Source: Candidatus Binatia bacterium
Lineage (GTDB): Bacteria > Desulfobacterota > Binatia > Bin18
Assembly: GCA_951812575.1 (NCBI GenBank)
Contig: OX638322.1
Coordinates: 3,538,501-3,602,500 of the forward strand
DNA: 64,000 nucleotides
Reading direction: 5' to 3'
The position numbers and the translations under genes are program-made. Every line of letters starts with the position of its first letter. The stretch's first letter is position 1. Below the pieces are notes generated by a model. The model was given only the letters and a program-made list of their open reading frames with translations, was not told the origin of the DNA and did no database searches. Shown here one piece after another: positions 1-8,191 of the stretch.

Positions 1-245
1 TGACCCTGCTGGCTGCCCTTGAAGTCGTTGACTATGTCACCACGTTTGAAGAAGATACGCCGCTGACCCTGATTCGTCGGCTCCAACCGCACATCCTGGT
101 CAAAGGGGGGGACTGGAGCCCCGAGGCTATTGTGGGAAAAGAAGGTGTTGAACACGCCGGTGGACGGGTCGTTGCGGTTCGTCATCAGGCCGGCTTTTCA
201 ACCACAAATCTGATTGAACGTATTCTTGTCGCCTATCGGGAATAG
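1..245 (+). CDS. hldC: ADP-heptose synthase cytidylyltransferase domain, 3' end (partial)
   Basis: This is the C-terminal part of a nucleotidyltransferase that transfers CMP/AMP onto D-glycero-beta-D-manno-heptose 1-phosphate in ADP-heptose synthesis for the LPS inner core. The frame beginning at base 3 is open to a TAG at 243-245 and reads through family landmarks: an EDTP segment, LVKGGDW, IVG, and a C-terminal GFSTT followed by LIERI. These are hallmarks of RfaE domain II. The 5' end lies outside the window. The matching kinase (RfaE domain I) is a separate gene at 4306-5319 on the other strand, so the two activities of E. coli HldE are split here. rpmB follows downstream. I am confident of the family; whether CMP or AMP is transferred cannot be seen. 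Confidence 0.9.
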   Translation, partial: TLLAALEVVDYVTTFEEDTPLTLIRRLQPHILVKGGDWSPEAIVGKEGVEHAGGRVVAVRHQAGFSTTNLIERILVAYRE

Positions 246-315
246 CGGCTCGGCTTCCCCGTGTTGCGCGAGTGTCACGCCTGTGGTATACGCAGGTGCT
301 TTCAGGAGGATGGCT

Positions 316-507
316 GTGGCCCAGAGATGCGAAATTTGTGGAAAAGGCCCCGCGGTGGGCAATAATGTGAGTCACGCAAATAACAAGACGAAGCGTCGCT
401 GGTTACCGAACCTGCAACGCGTGCGGGCAAGCGTCGCCGGTTCGGTGAAACGCCTGCGCGTCTGCACGCGCTGTATCCGGTCTGGAAAAATTGTGAAGGC
501 GGCTTAA
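316..507 (+). CDS. rpmB: 50S ribosomal protein L28 (bL28)
   Basis: This is a small basic ribosomal protein. The start gives [12 protein letters not shown] followed by [15 protein letters not shown], the classic L28 N-terminal block. CEIC near the N-terminus and CTRC near the C-terminus make this the zinc-binding (C+) form. I chose the GTG at 316 because AGGAGG at 304-309 is then six bases upstream. The ATG at 310 sits directly against that Shine-Dalgarno and would only add two residues (Met-Ala), so it is possible but less likely. The product is 63 aa, normal for the family. It is convergent with rel/spoT, with about 100 bp between them and no obvious strong hairpin. Confidence 0.93.
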   Translation: MAQRCEICGKGPAVGNNVSHANNKTKRRWLPNLQRVRASVAGSVKRLRVCTRCIRSGKIVKAA

Positions 508-605
508 AACCACCCGGGCCGCTCGCTTTGTCCCCATAAACCGTGCGTCTGCCGCCCCTCTTTTCAGACCGATCACCAAGGGGAAGAGCGTGGCTGCAAG
601 CCTCC

Positions 606-2759
606 CTAGGGGGTCACGCGTGACACTTTGACCACCCCTCTCACCCGCTCCAAACTGCGCATGACACGCTGAAGATCGTCGGCGCTCGGGATGAGGACTT
701 CAAAGACGTTGAGGGCGCGCTTGTCCGACAGGGTCCGGACATCGGCACTAAAGATATTGAGGCCCACTGTGCTGATCGCTTTACTCATATTGGTCAGGAG
801 GCCGGGCCGGTCCGCGGACAGGACTTCGATTTTCACGAGACGCGCATAATCTGCGGCGGGGTCCCAACTGACGGCAATATGTCGTTGGGGGTCACTTTCC
901 AGCAGGCGCTGACAGGCGATCGTATGAACGGTGACGCCTTTGCCTCGCGTGATAACGCCCACAATGCGCTCCCCAGGCAGGGGGTTACAACAGCGTCCAA
1001 ACCGAATCAGGACATTCCCGATCCCACCGACCTTTACTCCACTTGCATCCTCTGACGGGGGTTTCTGGCGGCTTTTTTCAGGCTCGATGCTCTTCGTTGT
1101 CGGCTCGAGGGTCCCGCTGGATTGGGGCAGGAGGTGGCTGAGCACCTGGCCGGCCGTCACTTGCCCATAACCCAGCGCGGCAAAAAGTGTTTCTTCGTCG
1201 CTGAGTCCCAGCGCCTCCAGCGTTGGTCTGATGCGGCGTTGTTTGCGCACCGCGGTCAGCGAGCTGTGACTGCGGGCTAACTCCCGCTCAAGGAGCTCTT
1301 GCCCAAGGGCAATGCTGCGTTCGCGCTGCTCTTCCTTGAGCCAGTGTCGAATCCGTGCTTTGGCCTTCGGCGTTTTGACAATTTTCAGCCAGTCTTTGCT
1401 GGGCGATTGTTTGCTGGTTGTGACGATTTCGACCACATCGCCGTTTTGGAGTTGATAGCGCAACGGGACTTGGCGTCCACTTACCCTGGCGCCGGTGCAA
1501 CGATTACCGACTTCTGAATGAATGCGGTAGGCAAAGTCGATAACCGACGCGCCCCGCGGAAAACTGTTGAGATCGCCTTGTGGGGTGAAGGCGTACACTT
1601 CTTCGGTAAAGAGATCTTCTTTGATGGTATGGAGAAATTCTTGAGGGTCCTGGACGTGCTGTTGCAACTCAACCAGTTGGCGCAGCCAGGCGAAACGCTG
1701 CGCTTCCTCTTGTCCTTGGCCATCTTTATAGGTCCAGTGGGCGGCGATGCCTTCCTCTGCGACCCGGTGCATCTCGCGCGTCCGAATCTGAACCTCCATC
1801 CGTTCCCCGTGCGGTCCAATGACGGTGGTATGAAGCGACTGATACATATTCGCTTTGGGCAGGGCAATATAATCCTTAAAGCGGCCAGGAACGGGGCGCC
1901 AGTGACTGTGGACTATGCCCAACGCCTGATAACATTCGCGCATGGATTGCACGATAATGCGGAAGCCGACCAAGTCATAAACCTGGCTGAAGACCAGATT
2001 CTGAGACCGCATTTTTTGATAGATCGAATAGAAGTGTTTCGGACGGCCGGAGACTTGGGCCGTAATATCAGCCTCGACCAACGTCTTTTCAAGGATGTCC
2101 ATGACTTCGGTAATATATTGCTTCCGCTCGCTCTTCTTCTTGATAATATTCCGCTTCAACTCGGAGTAGACCTTTGGATGTAGATAGCGGAGCGCGTTAT
2201 CCTCGAGTTCGCTCTTCATCCAATAGATACCCAAACGATGGGCGAGCGGGGCGTAAATTTCGAGCGTCTCCGACGAAATCTCCCGCTGTTTATCCTCACT
2301 CAGATAGGAGAGCGTTCGCATATTATGGGTGCGGTCGGCGAGCTTCACCAAGATCACGCGGATATCCTGGGCCATGGCAAAAATCATTTTCCGGAAATTT
2401 TCGGCCTGACGCTCTTCACGAGTGGTGAAGTGAATTTTGCTGATCTTTGTCACCCCGTCGACCAGGGCGGCGACCTCGTTACCGAAATGCTGTTCGATCT
2501 GACCGAGGGTGGTTAAGGTATCCTCCACCGTATCGTGCAGCAGGCTGGTGACGACGCTCGGCACATCGAGCTTCATATCGGTAATAATTTCCGCCACCCC
2601 AACCGGATGAATAAAGTAGGGCTCGCCAGAGTGGCGCTTCTGACCCTGGTGCATCTGCTCCGAAAACGCGTACGCGTCCGTGATCAGGCCAACCTTCGCC
2701 TCAGGATGGTAGGACTGGACTTTCGTAATAATTTTGTCCAAGTCGCGGTGCTGGTTCAT
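606..2759 (-). CDS. spoT: Bifunctional (p)ppGpp synthetase/hydrolase (Rel/SpoT)
   Basis: This is a stringent-response enzyme that makes and degrades (p)ppGpp. It is 717 aa with the full long-RSH order: an HD hydrolase domain with HDTVED at about residues 75-80, a synthetase domain with RFKDYI at about 293 and YQSLHTT, a TGS domain at about 390-450, and a C-terminal ACT domain from about 640. The basic RxKD motif in the synthetase domain and the intact HD motif are typical of bifunctional enzymes rather than monofunctional RelA. It overlaps gmk by 4 bp and is the last gene of the long minus-strand run. In many proteobacteria rpoZ lies between gmk and spoT; here it is absent, so omega must be elsewhere if present. 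Confidence 0.95.
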   Translation of the reverse strand: MNQHRDLDKIITKVQSYHPEAKVGLITDAYAFSEQMHQGQKRHSGEPYFIHPVGVAEIITDMKLDVPSVVTSLLHDTVEDTLTTLGQIEQHFGNEVAALVDGVTKISKIHFTTREERQAENFRKMIFAMAQDIRVILVKLADRTHNMRTLSYLSEDKQREISSETLEIYAPLAHRLGIYWMKSELEDNALRYLHPKVYSELKRNIIKKKSERKQYITEVMDILEKTLVEADITAQVSGRPKHFYSIYQKMRSQNLVFSQVYDLVGFRIIVQSMRECYQALGIVHSHWRPVPGRFKDYIALPKANMYQSLHTTVIGPHGERMEVQIRTREMHRVAEEGIAAHWTYKDGQGQEEAQRFAWLRQLVELQQHVQDPQEFLHTIKEDLFTEEVYAFTPQGDLNSFPRGASVIDFAYRIHSEVGNRCTGARVSGRQVPLRYQLQNGDVVEIVTTSKQSPSKDWLKIVKTPKAKARIRHWLKEEQRERSIALGQELLERELARSHSSLTAVRKQRRIRPTLEALGLSDEETLFAALGYGQVTAGQVLSHLLPQSSGTLEPTTKSIEPEKSRQKPPSEDASGVKVGGIGNVLIRFGRCCNPLPGERIVGVITRGKGVTVHTIACQRLLESDPQRHIAVSWDPAADYARLVKIEVLSADRPGLLTNMSKAISTVGLNIFSADVRTLSDKRALNVFEVLIPSADDLQRVMRSLERVRGVVKVSRVTP

Positions 2760-3430
2760 TCGGTCCCTACGGGCGGTGCATCACACCTTGAGTGCGCAGA
2801 ATTGATATAGAAGGGAGAGAGGTCCAGGCGTGAGACGCGAGTTCTTTCTGCACAGAGAATGGCGTGTAACGCCGCGACGCTGGCCTCGAGTTGGTCGTTG
2901 ATGACGCAATAGTCATAACGGGCTAACGCTCGGGTCTCTTCCTGCGCACGCCGAATGCGTTGTGTAATAGCCTCTTCCTCGTCGGTCTCCCGCGCGCGTA
3001 AGCGATCTTCCAGTTTTTGCCACGTAGGCGGCAGGATAAAGACGAGCACAGCCTCTGGATAACACAGCTTGAGCTGTTCAGCCCCCTGGACATCAATGTC
3101 CAATAGGAGGTCTTGACCCGTGTTGAGCGTACTCTCAATAGTCGTGCGCGTCGTACCGTAGTAGGCTCTGTGGACCCGAGCCCATTCGGCAAAGGCCTCC
3201 TGATCCCGAAGCGAAAGAAAAGTCTCCTCACTCACAAAGTGATAGTCTTTGCCGTCTATTTCCCCCGCCCGGCGAGGTCGAGTGGTATGAGAAATTGACC
3301 AGCCGAGATTAGATGTTTTTGCAATCAGTTCATGCGCCAGGGTGGTTTTCCCAGCTCCAGAGGGGGCTGACAAGATTAGAAGAATCCCACGCCGAGAGAA
3401 GCGCAAGCATTGATCTGCGTCATCCAGCAT
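2756..3430 (-). CDS. gmk: Guanylate kinase
   Basis: This enzyme phosphorylates GMP to GDP in purine salvage and nucleotide supply. The 224-aa protein has a P-loop SAPSGAGKTT at about residues 21-30 and the guanylate-kinase block SHTTRPRRAGEIDGKDYHF. The family's YGT and DIDVQGA segments follow. The ATG at 3430 lies three bases beyond the yicC stop, and the 3' end overlaps the spoT start, so yicC-gmk-spoT are translationally coupled. The roughly 14-residue leader before the beta strand is slightly long but nothing else is unusual. Confidence 0.95.
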   Translation of the reverse strand: MLDDADQCLRFSRRGILLILSAPSGAGKTTLAHELIAKTSNLGWSISHTTRPRRAGEIDGKDYHFVSEETFLSLRDQEAFAEWARVHRAYYGTTRTTIESTLNTGQDLLLDIDVQGAEQLKLCYPEAVLVFILPPTWQKLEDRLRARETDEEEAITQRIRRAQEETRALARYDYCVINDQLEASVAALHAILCAERTRVSRLDLSPFYINSAHSRCDAPPVGTE

Positions 3431-3433
3431 ACG

Positions 3434-4309
3434 TTATTCTATATTCTGCACTTGTTCGCGAATTTTTTCCACCTCTTCCTTGGCCTGGACGACGAGATGG
3501 CGGATAGACGTATCATCGGCCTTTGCACCGATCGTGTTGATCTCCCGTTGCATCTCTTGCAGGAGAAAGTCCATTCGTTTTCCAACGGGCTCGGCCAGTC
3601 GGAGGAGATCGGAGAACGCGCCGAAGTGGCTTTGGAGCCGGACGCATTCCTCAGTGATATCGCTCTTTTGGGCCAGACTCGCCACATCTTGGAGAACGCG
3701 CCGTCGTTCAGCGTCGAGATGGGGCAAGAGCGCGGTGACCTTGTCTGCCAATTTCTGGCGCGTGGCCTGTTGAGTGCGCGCGCTGCGCCGCCCGACATCC
3801 CGACGTATTTTTTCAAGAGTGGCAATCCGCTTCTGGAGATCCCGTTGCAAAAATTTCCCTTCACGTCGACGGTGTCGCTCCAGTGCAGTGAGGGCATGTT
3901 GCAGCGCTTTCTTTGACGCCTCAATTTCGGCGTTGGAAGGCTGGTGCGCTTCGGCGACCTGGAATACTTCTGGCCGGGACATAAAAAACTGGATAGTAAG
4001 ATCTCCACCGAGGTCGAGCACATCCTTGAGTTCCTTCGCAGCCTGTAGATACGCTCGCGCGAGCTTAATATTGGGAACAACTGAATACGAGCGCGCTGCC
4101 TGTCCTGAGAGGGTGAGGAAGACTTCAATCCGCCCACGCTTCACCTGGGCGGCAACTAGGGCTCGCAATTCATCCTCAAGTGCCAGAAAGCCGCGGGGCA
4201 GGTGGAGTTTGATTTCGAGAAAACGGTGATTGACCGCACGGATATCAACCGTCGCCCGTCCGCCCGAAAAGGCGAGACTCCTGTTCCCAAATCCGGTCAT
4301 ACTTTTCAT
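3434..4309 (-). CDS. yicC: YicC family endoribonuclease
   Basis: This is a 291-aa member of the YicC/YloC family. It starts with the diagnostic MKSMTGFG and NHRFLEIKLHLPR segments. It ends in the DUF1732 C-terminal domain, which contains EMQREINTIGAKADD and a terminal KEEVEKIREQVQN helix. E. coli YicC is an endoribonuclease linked to small-RNA turnover; the same role here is inferred from family only. It overlaps the 3' end of hldA by 4 bp and is followed at once by gmk, the conserved yicC-gmk arrangement. Confidence 0.93.
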   Translation of the reverse strand: MKSMTGFGNRSLAFSGGRATVDIRAVNHRFLEIKLHLPRGFLALEDELRALVAAQVKRGRIEVFLTLSGQAARSYSVVPNIKLARAYLQAAKELKDVLDLGGDLTIQFFMSRPEVFQVAEAHQPSNAEIEASKKALQHALTALERHRRREGKFLQRDLQKRIATLEKIRRDVGRRSARTQQATRQKLADKVTALLPHLDAERRRVLQDVASLAQKSDITEECVRLQSHFGAFSDLLRLAEPVGKRMDFLLQEMQREINTIGAKADDTSIRHLVVQAKEEVEKIREQVQNIE

Positions 4310-5319
4310 GGCTGGGGGGTCCTTAATGCGGCTTTCAATTCTTCCCTATTGACAGTCGCCGTACCGACTTTGCCGACCACAATGCCAGCCGCGTGGTTGG
4401 CGAGAATGGTGGTGGCCTCGAGTCCAGCACCGGTTCCGAGGGCGAGCGCGCACACGGCAACGACCGTGTCACCTGCCCCTGTGACATCAAAGACCTCACG
4501 GGCGGTGGTTGAGAAATGGGTCGCGCGACGATCCGGTTGAAATAAGCTCATGCCTTCTTCCCCGCGAGAAACAAGCACGGCCTCCGCGTCCCAGAGATCG
4601 AGAAGCTGAGCACCGGCCTGCTGCAAGGTTGCGTCATTCACAATGTCGAGCTGAGTGGCTTGTCCCGCTTCTTCTTTGTTCGGCTTCATGAGACTCGCGC
4701 CGCGATAATGAACGAAATTCTGACGTTTCGGATCGATCACGTAGACAAAGTCCAGTTGCGTTCGTAGTGTGGCCAGCAGGTCAAGCAGGTCGGCCTCAAT
4801 CAGCCCTTTGCCGTAGTCCGACACCACACAGACATCAAAGTCGTGGATATGGCGCTGGATAAAGGTCCGCAGTCGCGCTCGTACGCGCGCACTCGGGCTA
4901 TCGGTCGGGTCGCGGTCAAGTCGGACGACCTGCTGGCTGTGAGCAATGATACGGGTTTTGCTAATCGTCTCATACGGACTGCTGGTTACCAGACCCCCGA
5001 CGTTTGCGCCCTGTCTCAGTAATGCTCTTCGCAGGAGTCGGCCCGCCTGATCCTTGCCTACAACGCCGCAGACCGTCACACTGCCACCCAAGGCACGGAT
5101 ATTGGTCACCACATTTCCGGCTCCTCCGGCGTGCAGGCTCTCACGTGTGACACGCACGACAGGAACAGGTGCTTCAGGGGAGATACGGTTGACTTGGCCC
5201 CAAATGTAACGATCGAGCATGAGGTCGCCAATGACCAGTACCCGAACGCGCGAGAAGCGCGGGAGGAGGGCGGCGAGGTTACCGAACGACTGACGGCGGC
5301 GAGAAGACGGAGGCTTCAT
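4306..5319 (-). CDS. hldA: D-glycero-beta-D-manno-heptose-7-phosphate kinase
   Basis: This PfkB-family sugar kinase corresponds to the RfaE N-terminal domain and phosphorylates heptose 7-phosphate at C1 for LPS core heptose. It is 337 aa with RVLVIGDLMLDRYIWG at the start, then RISPEAPVPV, the GAGGNVVTNIRALGG sugar-binding loop and the PfkB anion-hole motif DVTGAGDTVV near the end. It stops before any cytidylyltransferase domain; that activity sits in the separate hldC fragment at the left edge of the window. The ATG start at 5319 is 18 bp from the preceding glycosyltransferase stop, and its 3' end overlaps yicC. Confidence 0.93.
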   Translation of the reverse strand: MKPPSSRRRQSFGNLAALLPRFSRVRVLVIGDLMLDRYIWGQVNRISPEAPVPVVRVTRESLHAGGAGNVVTNIRALGGSVTVCGVVGKDQAGRLLRRALLRQGANVGGLVTSSPYETISKTRIIAHSQQVVRLDRDPTDSPSARVRARLRTFIQRHIHDFDVCVVSDYGKGLIEADLLDLLATLRTQLDFVYVIDPKRQNFVHYRGASLMKPNKEEAGQATQLDIVNDATLQQAGAQLLDLWDAEAVLVSRGEEGMSLFQPDRRATHFSTTAREVFDVTGAGDTVVAVCALALGTGAGLEATTILANHAAGIVVGKVGTATVNREELKAALRTPQP

Positions 5320-5337
5320 GGCGATCCTCTCTGTCGC

Positions 5338-6480
5338 TCACGGCGCTGCCGCCAAGAGTTCGTAATAGAGGGCTTCATTCGCACGTGCGGTTGTCTCGAT
5401 ATCAAAATGGGTACGGACCCTGGCTTGTCCATGGGCGCCCAAAGTCTTTGCCCAGTCAGGAGAGCGCACGCATTGGAGGAGCGCGTTGCACAAGGCTGAG
5501 GGGTCTTGCGCTGGTATGAGGAGGCCTGTTTCTCTATCGGTGATGAGCTCAGTTAGACCGCCCACCCGACTTGCCACCACTGGGAGACCCGCCGCCAGCG
5601 CTTCAATAACGGCGACGCCCAAACCTTCCCAAACGGGAGTGTGAACAAAAATATCTGCGGCGGCTAAATGCGCAGATACGTCTCGACAAAATCCGGCAAA
5701 GTGAAACACGGAAGCTAGGCCAAGCGCACGCACACGGGCTTCTAATTCCGGCCGGAGTGGCCCATCTCCACAGATGAGGTAACGGAGGGATAGCGTCCGG
5801 CCGGTCTGCCCAGCGTGCTGACCCTGCTGACAGTCGGAGTGGAGTTTGGCTGCTGCTTCGATTAGTGTGTGGGGAGATTTGCGCTTCGTCAGCGTACCGG
5901 CCATGAGAATCACTGTGGTATCCTCACTGAATCCGTATTGGTGTCGAATAGCCATGCGTTGGGAGGCTGTGGGCAGAAACTGCTTGGTATCAATACCACT
6001 CGGGATAATGCGAATAGTCCTATCGGAAATATGTGCGGTTCCCAGTGCGGCCGCCACGCCTGAGGAGATCGCGACGATCATGTCAACCTGCCTGCCATAC
6101 AGAAACCGACTCAACCAGCCTACCTTGATTGGGTAATCCATCCGACGCGTGACTAGGCGGCGGACTGGCAGGGCGTGGAGCCACGGACTGAGTGCATGTG
6201 CTCTGGCCGTATGAAAATGCACCAGGTCGTAGCGTTCTCTACGGACCAGACGACGCAGCCGCCATCCTGCCAGACCATCAAGATGATTACGGACCGAGAG
6301 AGGCTGAACGGCGAGGTTATCGTGTTGGAGGCGCTGAGCCAAGGCGCCGTGCAGCGGAGTTGCAACATGGGAGATATGGCCCGCTCGATGAAGATAGCGG
6401 GTCAGGCCCAACACTTGAGTCTCTCCGCCTCCCCAATGCCGTTCTGGGTCAACGTGCAGGATCCGTAACCGGCGTGTCAT
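5338..6480 (-). CDS. Glycosyltransferase family 4 (LPS core)
   Basis: This is a GT-B retaining glycosyltransferase of the GT4 type. With the ATG at 6480 the protein begins MTRRLRILHVDPERHWGGGE, a normal N-terminal Rossmann start. It carries IPSGIDTKQF, a C-terminal donor-binding EGLGVAVIEALAAGLPVVAS segment with the EX7E motif, and GGLTELI. An in-frame longer version reaches 6540 but only adds an uncharged tail that overlaps the upstream gene further, so I prefer 6480, which still overlaps the kinase-GT2 gene by 32 bp. Placement among heptosyltransferases, Kdo kinase and hldA argues for adding a sugar to the LPS core. Donor and acceptor cannot be read from sequence. Confidence 0.85.
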   Translation of the reverse strand: MTRRLRILHVDPERHWGGGETQVLGLTRYLHRAGHISHVATPLHGALAQRLQHDNLAVQPLSVRNHLDGLAGWRLRRLVRRERYDLVHFHTARAHALSPWLHALPVRRLVTRRMDYPIKVGWLSRFLYGRQVDMIVAISSGVAAALGTAHISDRTIRIIPSGIDTKQFLPTASQRMAIRHQYGFSEDTTVILMAGTLTKRKSPHTLIEAAAKLHSDCQQGQHAGQTGRTLSLRYLICGDGPLRPELEARVRALGLASVFHFAGFCRDVSAHLAAADIFVHTPVWEGLGVAVIEALAAGLPVVASRVGGLTELITDRETGLLIPAQDPSALCNALLQCVRSPDWAKTLGAHGQARVRTHFDIETTARANEALYYELLAAAP

Positions 6481-8137
6481 GAGAAGTGTTTCGGGACGAG
6501 CTCTGCGCAGCATCTGATGCCTGCTCCCACAGCTTGGCATATTTCAGGAAAACGTAGAATGCCGAGGTCGCAGCAACAAAAAGGCCGGGAATCCCATCTC
6601 TGATACAGCCTCGGAAAAAATAAAATCTCAGAAAGCGCCACAACGGGCGCAACAACACGTCGCTCAGATACTTCCGGCGCTGCCGCAACATCAGCTCGCG
6701 GGACGAGATATCTGTCAGGCTGTTCACGGTGCGAAGATGGTCACTGATATCGGTGTAGGTATAGTGATGGAAGTTGCCGCTCAGATGCTCGGAGCGGCCA
6801 TGCAGGAGCACTTTTTCATGGGGGTCGACACCGCCCCACCTGACCTTGTGTTTCCGGAAGAGCCGGAGCCGATAGCTGGGGTACCAGCCGTGCCACCACC
6901 AGCGTCCTAAATAGTGGACGAGGCGTGGGATATAGAATCCGTCGACCGCGGGGTCATCCTGTTGCAGCACAACCTGAATCTCGTTCTGAAGGAGCGGGCT
7001 GACTTCTTCATCCGCATCAATATTGAGGATCCACTCATGGCTTGCCTGAGCGAGCGCAAAACGTTTTTGCTCAACATAGCCCGGCCACGCACGCTGAATG
7101 ATATGGGCTGAATACTCTTGACAGATCTCTATAGTCTTATCGGTGGAAAAGGAGTCAACCACGACGATCTCATCGCACCACTTGACGCTTTCCAGACAGC
7201 GCCGAATAGCGTGCTCCTCATTAAGGCAGACAATACAGCACGAGATAGGACGCCGAGGAACGACACCAAGAGATGGGCCGAGAACGGGCGCACCGGGTGT
7301 CTGCGCGCTGGCTACAGATGGCGCGCGACGCCGTTTTCGCCTGGCGTACTCGCGGTCTTTCCGGCGACGCACGGATAGCAACGTTTTGAGCAAGGAGCGG
7401 CGCTGCTTGGATGGCGGCAGAGGAGGGCCAAGATAGGCATCCAAAAAGAACAGGCGCTCAGTCCGCCGGGTTCGACGGCCTAGAGTCCGGTCGAGCTGCA
7501 CCAGATTTTTAACGCGCCGCCGCAGCGTCAGGCTCGGACAGTGTTTGAGGCGATCAAGATCAACCAGGCAAAATCGCCACCTCGGTCCATGCTGCGCTTC
7601 GCATTCTTCCACGAGCAGGTTCGCGTCTCTCAGATCTCCGCTATACAGACCAGCCGCGTGAAAAGATCGCACGAAGAGGGCCAGTTCGCGGAGAAAAAGG
7701 CGCCGCCGTACCACAGACCAGCGCGACGCAGACTCCCGCCAATAGTCCGAAAGTGAAGGATACGGCAGTGCTTGGCTGATATAGACACTTTCCTGCACCA
7801 GACCGGCTCTCCGTTTTTCCACAACGGCCAGAGGTTGAGGAACGGGAAAGCCGTGTGTCTGTAATAATTGCGCTCCACGCCACGCCCGGCGAGCTGGAGA
7901 GCCGTGGATCAAGGCATCCGCCCGGCGACGCCAATGGGCCAATTTGTGGCGCTTGACAACGACGGACTGGGTTGAGTCGGACATCAGCGTTACTGTCGTG
8001 CCGCCGTCCTGTTTGAAAATGCGGATGCGCCGCCAGTGTTTTGGCTGCGAGGAAACGAGATCTGTGACTCGCGCAGCATCCAAGTGTGAATGGACAATGG
8101 CGGGCACGGTCGTGCTGACGGAACTCGTAACGCTCAC
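6449..8137 (-). CDS. Fusion of LPS-core-type kinase with WaaE-like GT2 glycosyltransferase
   Basis: This is a 562-aa two-domain protein. Residues about 55-200 resemble the Kdo/WaaP lipopolysaccharide kinase fold, with SGDLRDANLL at 166-175 (catalytic Asp168, Asn173) and LVDLDR at 191-196 (metal Asp193). The His usual at the start of the HxDLxxxN loop is Ser166. After a basic linker (about 255-295), residues 297-545 form a GT2 inverting glycosyltransferase of the WaaE/KdtX type, with ISCCIVCLNEE, VVVDSFSTDKT, NIDADEE (DxD at 374-376) and the C-terminal FYFFRGCIRDGIPGL membrane-proximal tail ending YAKLWEQ. The start is GTG at 8137, lying in one copy of a 34-bp tandem duplication. It probably phosphorylates and glycosylates neighbouring core positions; that coupling is inference. 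Confidence 0.87.
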   Translation of the reverse strand: MSVTSSVSTTVPAIVHSHLDAARVTDLVSSQPKHWRRIRIFKQDGGTTVTLMSDSTQSVVVKRHKLAHWRRRADALIHGSPARRAWRGAQLLQTHGFPVPQPLAVVEKRRAGLVQESVYISQALPYPSLSDYWRESASRWSVVRRRLFLRELALFVRSFHAAGLYSGDLRDANLLVEECEAQHGPRWRFCLVDLDRLKHCPSLTLRRRVKNLVQLDRTLGRRTRRTERLFFLDAYLGPPLPPSKQRRSLLKTLLSVRRRKDREYARRKRRRAPSVASAQTPGAPVLGPSLGVVPRRPISCCIVCLNEEHAIRRCLESVKWCDEIVVVDSFSTDKTIEICQEYSAHIIQRAWPGYVEQKRFALAQASHEWILNIDADEEVSPLLQNEIQVVLQQDDPAVDGFYIPRLVHYLGRWWWHGWYPSYRLRLFRKHKVRWGGVDPHEKVLLHGRSEHLSGNFHHYTYTDISDHLRTVNSLTDISSRELMLRQRRKYLSDVLLRPLWRFLRFYFFRGCIRDGIPGLFVAATSAFYVFLKYAKLWEQASDAAQSSSRNTSHDTPVTDPAR

Positions 8138-8191
8138 AACAACGGGCTTCCCTACATCTCGTAACGCTCACAACAACGGGCTTCCCTACAT
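8124..8191. repeat. Perfect 34-bp tandem duplication across a gene junction
   Basis: Bases 8124-8157 and 8158-8191 are identical 34-bp units lying head to tail. One unit holds the GTG start and upstream region of the kinase-GT2 gene; the other holds the final codons and TAG stop (8186-8188) of the sulfatase-fold gene. Because 34 is not a multiple of three, the duplicated GTG (8171) opens a different, closed-off frame. The duplication therefore lengthens the intergenic spacer without extending either protein. Confidence 0.95.

Noticed and set aside
1518..2183. Long plus-strand open frame opposite spoT
   Set aside because: It is a shadow of the spoT reading frame with no family resemblance or ribosome-binding site.
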